Shown piece after piece: positions 10,993 to 19,889 of a stretch of 37,603 nucleotides of DNA; positions within the stretch are counted from its first letter, which is position 1; the number at the start of each line of letters is the position of its first letter. Made by a program: the position numbers and the translations under genes. Where the stretch lies: positions 467,180 to 504,782 of the forward strand of contig MU657172.1 of NCBI GenBank assembly GCA_026770575.1, in the 5' to 3' direction. Source of the DNA: Pelagophyceae sp. CCMP2097. Lineage: Eukaryota > Sar > Pelagophyceae. The notes beneath the pieces are model-generated. The model made no database searches. It was not told the DNA's origin and was given only the letters and a program-made list of their open reading frames with translations.

Positions 10993-12215
10993 GGAGCCTG
11001 AATATACGGAATTTCGTGCGGCCTCCGTATTGCGGTGTGCGGTCTTACGGTCTCCTAACGGACCTAAATAGCACCGCAATCCTTTTTTCTCGCAACAACC
11101 TTTTTCCTTCTCTTTCAGCTTTTCGACTTCCTAAATCGGCCCCATTTCTTGCCGCGGGGATTTCGCGCCCGCCCGCGCGACTACGGGGAGGCGCGCTGGG
11201 GGTGCGCGCCGGGGACGGTGCGAGTGTCGGGTGGTGTCGGCCGCGCCGTCGAAACAGCCGCGACCGCCCTTTTGGGTAGCGCTCCGAGAGACACGGAGGT
11301 CCCCTACGCGCGCCCCAGCTGGGACGCCCGAAGCGCCGCGACGACGGCCGATGGCGCCGAACCTTTTTGACCAGGCTCAAGTAGACGCCACCGCGCTTCG
11401 ACTCACACCGTTTCCACGCCCGTAGCCCCGCCAGCCGGCGCGAAATCCCCGTGGCACGGAATGGCACGGTCGTTTCGAGATAGAAAGAATCGGGCACTCA
11501 GAGAAATGACGCTAAGATAATAGGGCTTGATAAAACCCTGATTGGGGCCCTTATCGAGATCACACGTCGTTTCGGCGCGGACGCAAACTCTCGAAAGGAT
11601 TGCAGCTGCCTGTTATGATTTGCTGAACGCCCGTCGACGAACATATCATAACAGGCAGGTGCAAATATACCGCCTTTCGAGCTGCCGTGTGAGCACCCTG
11701 CGTCTGTTTCGAGTGTTCAAAAGTTACTGGGCGCCCCTCGACGAACATATCATATTAGGTGGGTGCAAATCTGCCGGCTTCCAAACGACGCTGTGCACTC
11801 GCTCAGATTTTCGTAGCTAAACAACTACCGTTCACAGCCCCAACGCAAACCCTTTCGTGATACTATCTTGTTGTACTATGTGCGTCGACGACCCCTTCAG
11901 TCAAACCACCGCAAAGTGCCGCGACGTGCGTCTTCCTTCCTTGAAACCTCTCCTCAAGGCGAGCCCTACACTCAATTATCGCAGAAAAAGAGAAACCCTT
12001 CTTGTAAACATCTGAGTGCCCGCGCCGAAACGACCGTGATGGGCCAATTTAGAACGATGGTTGTGTAATAGAGCCCCAAAAAAGTTGAAGAGAAAAAAAG
12101 GGAAAAAGATGAAAAGGATAAAGTCTTCATTGGTTATGGGCACCTTAAGTTTGGCTTTGGGTCCCTTGTTGCCGCGTCCGCGGCGGACGCGGCGGCCCGC
12201 TGCCCGCGCGCATGC

Positions 12216-12247
<32 letters not shown>

Positions 12248-12580
12248 CCCGCGCCGCCCGCGCGGAGGCGCGCGCCGACACTCGCGTTGCCGCCGTCCGC
12301 GTTGCCGCTGTCCGCGCCGAGACGCGTGCCGCTGCTCGAGTCGCCGCTCATGTCGTTGCCGACCGCGTTGCCGCTGGCCAAGCGGTGCGCTTCGGCTTTA
12401 CTGCCTTCAGAATCGCGCGACTTGATATACCGCAAATACTGCAGTTTGTCGGCGCGGGCATCCCCGGCGGCACGATTATACGAATACTGCAAATGAATTA
12501 TTGCGGTAGCTCCGTGAGGAGACCGTAAGGCCGCATACCGCAATTCATATACCGCAAAAAAATCATATATTCAGGCTCTT
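10993..12580. mobile_element. 1.6-kb non-autonomous TIR element
   Basis: The ends are inverse of each other: GAGCCTGAATATA at 10994 and TATATTCAGGCTC ending 12578. The subterminal blocks GCGGTCTTACGGTCTCCT (~11040) and AGGAGACCGTAAGGCCGC (~12515) are also inverse. The interior has an alanine/proline-codon GC tandem stretch (12180-12360), an A-rich purine tract (12070-12130) and the hairpin at 11606-11658. No transposase is seen. A similar right end (TTCAATTCAGGCTCTAAG) occurs at ~13690. Confidence 0.6.
11606..11658. repeat. Perfect 14-bp hairpin within a direct-repeat pair
   Basis: CTGCCTGTTATGAT (11606-11619) and its exact inverse (11645-11658). The right arm lies in a unit beginning TCGACGAACATATCATA (11634) that is repeated at 11738 with the following context G(T/G)GTGCAAAT.TGCCG. 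Confidence 0.7.
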
Positions 12581-13219
12581 AGTCGAAATTCCCGAAACTT
12601 TTGGCATGTAACGACAAAAAAATCCGTTTAGATCCGTTCAGCACAACATCCCGTTTAGATCCGTTCGCCGGCCCTTAAATCCGTTCACCCTCGAATGAAC
12701 TTGGAGCCCCCCTCTGGGAGGGATAAGATAACCACTTGATCCAAGAGGTAGCCGAGACTGCAATCAAGGAGCGGCTGTTGACATGAAAATAAGACACCGT
12801 CTATCACTGGCGTTTGCCCTGGCAAAAGGGAATTCCGCTCCCAGTGCCAGGAGCCAGTTAAGAAAAGTGTATAAAAGCACATCCCATTTTTATTGAGGTT
12901 TTTGGTACCCAGACCCGGATTTGAACCGGCGTACCTTCATTTCACTTGCTGGCATTTTCCCGATTTTTTTATACGCAAAGCCGTGCTCGAACCGGCGACC
13001 TCGTGTGAAACCTATTACACACGCTGTAAGTAGACGCAGTAGACCTGATACCTTTGAGCGCACGCAACGAACGCACTCACAGCCAAAATAGGCCAACGAA
13101 CGCACTCACAGTCATTGGACACTCACGTTGACTCGGCCGCGCCTTGTTCGAGAGTTCCCGGACGCTCATGTCACGGAACTCATTCGACTCTCACGTTCGG
13201 CGGACCTTAGACTCTCGCA

Positions 13220-13350
13220 GGTGCCCGGAAGAGACCCCCCCCCCGACCCACTCCCGTCGCTTCGCTCCTCGAGGAGGGTGATGCAATCTTTAGACTCTCG
13301 CGGGTGCCGGGGAGAGACCCCCAGGACCCCCCGTCGCTCTGCTCATCCCA
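13220..13350 (-). repeat. Two tandem introner-like cassettes (free-standing)
   Basis: Read on the minus strand, two successive units each contain GCGACGGG…GGGGGTCTCTYCCSGGCAC.YGCGAGAGTCTAA. The same core appears at 15180, inside two Helitron introns (17286-17406, 19527-19699) and in the Helitron duplicate (21059-21229). The end motif AGAGTCTAAGGTCCGCC matches AGAGTCCAAGGTCCGCC in the Helitron intron, which helps define the element's 3' end. Confidence 0.7.
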
Positions 13351-13684
13351 ATCTCCCGCGTTCTACATATTGTAAAAAGTGTGGAATATTCCTGAAAATT
13401 GATGTTCGGACGGCGCGCGAATCGGCACGGACGGCGTGAGCATCGGCGCGGATGGCGCGGGCCTCGGCGCGGGCGACGCGCGCCTCGACGCGGGCGGCGC
13501 GGCTAGGCGACCGCCCTTCTTTATTTTTATTTTGCCCCTTTCTTCATTTTCCCCTTGCAACTTATTCGGTGGGAAAGAAGGTTGCGCGGCCCTTTGTGGG
13601 ATTCCGGGTTTTCTGTTGCCCGTTTGGCGTCCGATAATCCCACAATACCACAATCCCACACGGAAACAATCCGTATTCAATTCA

Positions 13685-13766
13685 GGCTCTAAGAAAAGCT
13701 TACGTCAAAAAGGGGAACGGCGGGCGCCCCGCGGCGTTTGTTGGCTGGGCTGCTCGGTAGTTTAGT
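13685..13766 (+). repeat. Dispersed repeat, copy also at 34045-34166
   Basis: AAGAAAAGCTTACGTCAAAA followed by GGCGGGCGCC and CGCGGCGTTTGTTGGCTGGG, CTGCTCGGTA. The same order occurs at 34045-34166 with a small insertion. Non-coding. Confidence 0.65.
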
Positions 13767-14118
13767 TTCGTGTTCTGGGATATTTGGGATATTTGGTATT
13801 CGCCCATGTTCAAGTTGATGGTTCGGAGTTCGGGTTCGGAGTTCGGACCGATAGGATATCACATTCGGATACCCTAATATCCCTAGGGAATCCGCTGTGG
13901 GGCCACTCAAGCGCGGGAGACGCGGTTTCTGGAGCCGCACCTAGGCACTTAACAAGGCTCGTCATTGGCCCTTTCAAAACAGTTCAAATTCTGCGCGTCA
14001 TCTTATGGAAGAGAGCGACCCGAAGCTGTATAAAATCGACTGCTTCGAGCGACTGAAGTTGCAACTTCGGTGTAACTTCGAGGGACTGACGTTGCAACTT
14101 TCGGTGTACAGCACCTTC

Positions 14119-14414
14119 CGTGTAAAATGAATCGGCGCCGGTACTTGACTTTCGACTGTCGACTCAAGTATAGACCTTGGGCCCAAGTATCGGCGAGTCG
14201 AAATCTCAATGAGGTTCATTAAAATCCGAAGTACCTGCCTTATTGAGATTTTGACGCGCCGAAACTTGGGCCCAAGGTCTTCTTCTTCTATTGTGCACTC
14301 CAACGAGACTGCTAAAACCAACAGGCGGGGCAATCGCGGCTGGATCCACACAATGGCTCAATACTTGAGTCGATAGTTGAAAGTCGAGTATCGGCGCCGA
14401 TTCATTTTACACGC
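14119..14414. mobile_element. MITE family C with nested palindromes
   Basis: The outer inverted repeat CGTGTAAAATGAATCGGCGC (14119) and its inverse (ending 14414) extend about 50 bp with ACTTGACTTTCGACTG-type sequence. A middle pair GACCTTGGGCCCAAG / CTTGGGCCCAAGGTC lies at ~14175 and ~14268. An inner pair AATCTCAATGAGG / CCTTATTGAGATT lies at 14208-14256. Three nested inverted repeats make the whole ~296-bp element able to fold into one long stem. Confidence 0.8.
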
Positions 14415-14698
14415 AAAGTGCTGTGATTTCGCGGGACTTCGGTGGAACTTTGGTGTGACTTCAAATATACGCACCGGTGGGGACACACAACCCATGCGCC
14501 CACGCCACGCGTAAAACCCCCATTCCATGCATAATGTGCTCTGCAGGCCAACGGCCGGCGCAGCCGGTCGAGGGCGGTGGAGCCGGCGTTCATCTACTGC
14601 ACGATAGTACAGGTGGGGCAATTCACATGGCAGGAGGGGCCGTCCTTGTTTCCTACGGGCTTTTATATAAACTTCCTACGCGAAGGGTCCAAGGAGTA

Positions 14699-14870
14699 CA
14701 ATGCGGTTCGCCTATGAAGCTGATATTGCATTGCGCCGTTTTTTTTTTGACAAAACTATTGCGACCTTCGAATGGAGCTTCCGGTGCCCGCGCAACCAAC
14801 CCAAGGGAAAGTCCGCGGGGCCTCTTCTTTTACCAAAGGGCATCTTTTACAAAAGTTACAGCGATTTAAA
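14699..14870 (+). repeat. Dispersed repeat, copy also at 26889-27055
   Basis: Shared landmarks are TTGCATTGCGC, TTTTTTGACAAAAC.ATTGCG, CCTTCGA.T.GAGCTTCCGG and AAAAGTTACAGCGATTT. One frame encodes DKTIATFEWSFRCPR here and DKTIAAFDLSFRRPR in the other copy. A short conserved reading frame is therefore possible but unproven. Confidence 0.65.
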
Positions 14871-14894
14871 TAATAACAGACACTCTATTTATAT

Positions 14895-15091
14895 AGGAAG
14901 TTCCTGCCCCAATTAGAATCGGCTTTCGCTGAAGTGCCCCAACAAGAACCTAACTTTTTCTGAACATATTCCACCTTAACGAGCTCCTGTTTGGTTCAAA
15001 AAAAATCTGAAAATATTATATTTTGAAGCCCCCTGATACGCCAAATTAGATTCTAATTGGGGCCAGATTCTAATTGGAGCAGGAACTTCCT
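14895..15091. mobile_element. MITE family D (197 bp)
   Basis: 26-bp TIRs: AGGAAGTTCCTGCCCCAATT… at 14895-14920 and its inverse at 15066-15091, with one mismatch. Part of the right arm, TTCTAATTGG, is duplicated just inside. AT-rich, no coding capacity. Confidence 0.85.
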
Positions 15092-15179
15092 AAACACACA
15101 CCACATCGAACTATCAATTCTCAAGATATACCGCCTCGCTTATGGGCCCCATTCTTTAGCGATTCGGAACTGTACCGCC

Positions 15180-15260
15180 CTCCTCTGCTCAGGAGCGAAG
15201 CGACGGGGGGGTCCGGGGGGTCTCCCCCCGTCGCCTTGAGGAGATTGGGGTATGTACCGC
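15180..15260 (+). repeat. Introner-like cassette, free-standing copy
   Basis: Core GCGAAGCGACGGGGGGGTCC followed by GGGGGGTCTCCCCCCGTCG, then GAGGAGATTGGGGT. It is nearly identical to the cassette in the Helitron intron at 17286-17406, but here it is not inside any recognised gene. The rest of 15261-15751 is AT-rich, with two TTTTCACT.GCAATATTTG repeats (15664, 15695). It is probably Helitron 5' non-coding sequence. Confidence 0.65.
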
Positions 15261-15751
15261 CCTTCTCCTAGATCGGACCCCATGTGCAAGTGTTTATATA
15301 CCAAAGAACAGAACAACTTAAATCATCAATCTATCGACGTCTGATCAACACCGATTGCAAAGATGGTACACTTCTAATAGACTTTGTTACGATGCCCATC
15401 ATCATTGAAAGCTTTCGGTTAGGAGTTCGATTCTAACTCTCGGTACTACCTATTATAGTCAAATTCGTCGACCCATGGTACGCCTGTCAAAGAAGCATCA
15501 TTATCTCTTCACAATCCTTGCTTTGGATACGATTCGTTTAATTATTTTTGGTGTCTCGTTTGTTCAAAAAATAAAAATAAAAGTTAGTGGGGCTTTTTTC
15601 AAATCCAGGTCAGTTTCAAATTTTATTTTGCATCCTTCAAGCATTCAGCACGAATTTCTATCTTTTCACTTGCAATATTTGCATGAATTACTATATTTTC
15701 ACTGTCAATATTTGAACAACTGTCGCCAAGGGCGGCTTCGAAGACAATGTG

Positions 15752-18700
15752 ATGGCCCGAGGTCAACCCCGAGGCACCGGCCGGCCGAGACTCGACGCGG
15801 CGAGCTTGCTGCCACGAAGGATCGTTCGCCGTCGGTTGAATGCTCCTGTTACGACCGACGTCGCGCTGCTGCATACGTTGCTCGGCAAGGAGCTGGACGG
15901 CGTCGCCTACACCCAGGCGCTCCTAGACGACGTTCACCATCGCGTAGAGCTCTTCCGCATCGCGGCGAGCTACTGCGCCTCGCACAGCCTGCGACCAAGC
16001 GCAAATGAATGCGGCATGGCGCCGCACATCATCACTGCGGCGCACGCGTGCCGAAGCTGCGACCGGCACCTCCACGCGCGGTGCGGCGTCCCGGGCCCGT
16101 CCAACGAAGACATGTTGATTCGCTGCTGTCGAACGTGCAACGACGGTGGCGCCCCGCCGCCGCCACCACCACCACCGCCACCACCGCCACCACCGCCACC
16201 ACCACGAGGCGGCGGCGCGCCGCCACCGCCACCATGACGCACCGGCGATCCACCCAACCCACGGGAGCAAGCGAAGCTCGACCTTTTAGCAGCAAAGGCC
16301 GCCCGCAAAGCTGCTAATGCTGCCGACGCAGCCGCTCGCGCAGCTGACAAATTGCGCGCAGCGGCGCTGCGCCACGAGGAAGAGGTTGCTGCGCTCGCGC
16401 GGGTCGATCGCGGAGAAGATCGATGCGGCAACTGTGCCGAACCGCCCGGGCAGCCCTGCGGGGAGTGCAAGAGGCGCTTTAGGAACCTCCGCCGAGGGGT
16501 TCGTACGCGCCTCGACGCGCTCATGGCGGAGGGCCAGGACCGCCGCCGCGCTATGTTAGCATGCGCTCGCGCGACGCGCCACGCCAAGGCTATGCGCGGC
16601 CACGGTGCGCACGCCAGCAAGGCGGCGGTGTGCAACCTCGACGACTTCGACGAGAACAGCGTCACGACGCACTACTGTGGCGCGTTCGACAACGTGTGCC
16701 AGGACTGCGGCACACTTTACTGGACGCCAGAGGCGAACCAAACGGGCGTCTACACGGGCTGCTGTGGCGGCGGCAAGGTCAAACTCGACGCCGTACCAGA
16801 TCCGCCGCCGGACGTCAAGGGCCTCTACTTCGCGAACGACGCTCAATCCCAGGAGTTCCGCAGCCACATGCGCGGCTACAACAATCAGCTGAATGTGTGC
16901 TCGATGAAGGTCAACGACGAGACGATCAAGCGGCGCAACCCGGACGGCTCCATGCGGACGGACCCGATTGCCGCGCCGCGCATCTCCGGCGAGGTCCGCC
17001 ACTACGTCGGCGCGATCGGCGCGGCCGCCGGCACCGAGCCTAAGGGCGCGCAGGTCTATCTCCTCGACCCTGATGACCAAATCGCGCACCGCACCCGCGA
17101 ACAGCGCCTCAACCCCGCCACCATGGGCGCGCTCACCACCGCGCTCCTCCGAGATAACGCTTGCGAAGACGTTCCGCTTGGCGAAGGAGTACCTCGACAA
17201 CTCCACCGTCACCGACGGGCGGCTCATCATCCTCGCCGAGGATCTGCCCGCTGACGTTCACGTGCGCCGCGGCAACGTCGCCACGGTACGTCTTCGTCGA
17301 GCGAAGCGACGGGGGGGGGGGGTCCGGGGGGTCTCCCCCCGGCGCCCGTGGAAGATTAGGGTCTGTTGAACCACGCCAGAAGCGGGGCGAAAGCAGAGAA
17401 GCGCAGGTAAACGAGCTCGCCATTATCATCGAGGGGTCCGACGAGGCTGATTTGACGAACATCAAGCATCGCGACATCACGATGCACCTTCGGGTCGCCG
17501 CGGACCCGGGCGGCCCCAGCCCGTCTAACATCCAGACGGTCAGCGGCCCCCACCGTTCGCGTGATGCGCTGCACTACCCACTCTTCTTCTTCGACGGCAA
17601 GACGGACGGCTTCCACCTCGAAATCCCCAAGCTGAACTCCAACAAGAATTGCACCGAGGGCGACTTCTATGGCTATCGACTACACGAGCGTGACACCACC
17701 GCGCTCCAGGCTGGCTCGAAGACATCGAACGGCGCCCGCGACTTTTCCGCCCTGCACCGCGGCGGGCGGCTGTTCCAAGAGTACATCCTCGACGCATTTG
17801 CCAAGCAGGAGGCGTCGCGCCTGCTGTGGCAGAAATTTAACCAGAAGACGATCCGCGCCGCGTGCTACGGCGGCCTCACGGATGCAGTCCAAGCCGGTGA
17901 CGCTGCTAACGTCGGCAAGCGTGTCGTCCTCGCGCCGTCGTTTATCGGCGGCCCGCGCAAGATGAACGCCGCGTACCAGGGCAGCATGGCGATGGTCCGC
18001 AAATACGGCAAGCCGCACTTCTTCATCACCATGACGACGAACCCCAAGTGGAAAGAGATCACCGACGCCCTGCTTCCAGGACAGACTACCTCTGACCGGC
18101 CCGACATCATCGTGCGCGTCTTCCGCATGAAGCTCGCGGCGCTCATCGCCGACATCCACGAGCACGGCATCTTCGGCACCTGCGTGGCCCATACGTACGC
18201 CATCGAGTACCAGAAGCGCGGTCTCCCCCACGCGCACATCCTCATCATCCTGGCGCAGGGCGACAACGTCGACTTGGTGGACGAGTACGTCTCCGCCGAG
18301 ATCCCCAACACCGACACGCAGCCGGACCTGTACAAGGTCGCCACGGGCCAGATGACGCACAACCCGTGCGGCGCGCAGAACCTCAACGCGCCGTGCATGC
18401 AGGACAACAAGTGCTCAAAGGACTTCCCCAAGGATTTCGCCGACGATACGACGTTCCCCAGCGACGGCATGCCCATCTACCGCCGACAGAGCACACAAAA
18501 CGGCGGTCGCTCATTCGTCAAGAAAGTCCGCCGGAGCGACGACACGTTCGAGGACATTGCCATCGACAACCGCTGGGTCGTGCCATACAACCCGTACCTC
18601 TGCAAGAAGTACGACTGCCATATCAACGTCGAGTTTTGCCACTCTGTGAGGTCGATCAAGTACATCCACAAGTACGTCTTCAAGGGCCACGACTGCGCAA

Positions 18701-19879
18701 CTTGCCAGATCGACGCCAACGACGCGCCCGCCCATCGACAGAACGTCATTGAGATCGACAACTACGTCAACGGCCGCTACGTCTGCGCGACCGAGGCCTA
18801 CCACCGTCTCACCGGGGGTCACACCCACGCTCGCTACCCACCGTGCGAGCCGTTGGCCGTCCACCTCGAGAACGGCCAGCGCACGTACTGGGTCGACAAC
18901 GCGGACGACGCCTCTCGCGCCGTACTCGCCGAACTCGCGGCCGCTGTGCCTCCCGTCACGACGCTCACGGCGTGTTTCGACCTGAACAAGAAGGCCAACG
19001 CATCCGTGGCCACGCACGGCGCTGGGCGGTTAAAGCACACCGAGGTGGACCCGCGGACAATCCTCTACGCCGACACGCCGGCGCACTTTAGGTTCCTGGA
19101 GAAGGTGTGGGAGCCGCGCAAGCAGGGCTGCCCCCGACGACGCGCGCGCCTCGGCCTCGACCAATACGACTGCTCGAGCAACACGCTCGGCCGCATCTAC
19201 ACCGTCTCTCCAAAGCAGGGCGAGGCGCACTACTTTCGCACTCTCCTCCAACACGTACGTGGAGCCTGCGACTGGGCCGACATGCGGAAATACAACGGAG
19301 TTACCTACGAAACGTTCGTGGCCGCGTGCCGAGCGCGAAATCTCCTTCAAGAAGACGACGAGTGGCGGGCCTGCATGGAGGGGGCCAAGCTCGCGCAGAA
19401 CCCGGCGCAGCTGCGGAGCCTCTTCGGCACCATCGTCATTAACTGCGAACCAACCTCGCCGCGCGAGCTCTGGATCGCCTTCAAGTGGGACATGTCCGAG
19501 GACTACCTCCACGCACACCGGCGGAGGTGCGCCCTCCTGGGGAGCCCCCCGCGAGTGATTAGCGCTGTTTCGCCCTCCTCCAGAGCAAAGCGACGCGGGG
19601 GTACGGGGGGTCTCCCCCCGGCGCCCGTCAGAGATTACAGACTGCATTGTCAAGAAGTCGCCTGTTAGAGTCCAAGGTCCGCCATCGCGATAATCGTAGG
19701 TACCAAGATGCTAATATGACCATGAACGACGACCTGGAGAACTCGGCCCTCCTCGACATCCAGGCCATGATCCAGGCCCCTGGCAAGACCATGGCGGACC
19801 ACGGACTGCCGACGCCGAGGGCTGCCCGCGACGAGCCCATGTGCCGCATGATCGCCGACGAGCTCATCCTCTCGAACAC
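15752..19879 (+). CDS. Helitron Rep/helicase protein: N-terminus and Rep domain (decayed)
   Basis: The ATG at 15752 opens a Cys/His-rich segment (CRSCDRHLHARCG…RCCRTC), then a Pro tract ending at an in-frame TGA (16235-16237). The same frame continues as the Helitron N-terminal domain (HYCGAFDNVCQDCGTLYW, GCCGGGKVKLDAVPDPPPD, MRGYNNQLN). A one-base frame change occurs near 17150. After intron 17286-17406 the Rep domain follows: FFITMTTNPKW, EYQKRGLPHAHIL (HUH histidines at 18229-18237) and the two-tyrosine motif KYIHKYVFKG (Tyr at 18661 and 18673). IGR-like GRIYTVSPKQGEAHYFR and LFGTIVINCEP come next, then intron 19527-19699 and DHGLPTP. These are diagnostic Helitron motifs; Rep nicks and transfers single strands. 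The copy is cut by the N gap at 19880. Confidence 0.9.
17286..17406 (+). other. Helitron intron 1, formed by an introner-like cassette
   Basis: GTACGT…GCAG, 121 nt. Removal joins RRGNVAT to VNELAIIIEG, the sequence expected between these Helitron blocks, and corrects the frame (frame 0 to 1). The intron body is the cassette GCGAAGCGACGGGGG…TCTCCCCCCGGCGCCCG found elsewhere in the window. Confidence 0.8.
18357..19879 (+). repeat. 1.52-kb duplicated Helitron segment, copy A
   Basis: Matches 19890-21414 with the offset starting at 1533. Differences include a run of five C here (19131-19135) versus four in copy B, scattered substitutions, intron length 173 versus 171, and a 5-bp insertion in copy B. 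Copy A stops at the N gap. Confidence 0.95.
19527..19699 (+). other. Helitron intron 2 with introner-like cassette (copy A)
   Basis: Donor GTGCGC, acceptor TCGTAG, 173 nt. Splicing joins DYLHAHRR to RYQDANMTMNDDLENSALLD and moves frame 1 to frame 0 as required. The core AAGCGACGCGGGGGTACGGG and GGGTCTCCCCCCGGCGCCCG matches the other cassettes. Equivalent in copy B: 21059-21229, 171 nt, also frame-preserving. Confidence 0.75.
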
Positions 19880-19889
19880 NNNNNNNNNN
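19880..19889. other. Assembly gap (10 N)
   Basis: Ten N bases. The sequence before the gap and the sequence far downstream (21414) are the same Helitron position. The sequence after the gap matches 18357 onward, so two overlapping contigs, alleles or copies seem to have been joined here. Confidence 0.99.

Noticed and set aside
12061..12528. Ala/Arg- or Ser/Gly-rich protein genes on either strand
   Set aside because: The reading frames arise from the GCCGTCCGC-type tandem repeat inside the TIR element; there is no non-repetitive conserved segment.
16141..16226. CCACCG microsatellite as a separate repeat feature
   Set aside because: It encodes the proline tract of the Helitron N-terminal ORF in frame and needs no separate explanation.
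16556..19653. Long open frames on the minus strand opposite the Helitron
   Set aside because: They mirror the codon structure of the plus-strand Rep gene in GC-rich DNA and show no family motifs; they are shadows.
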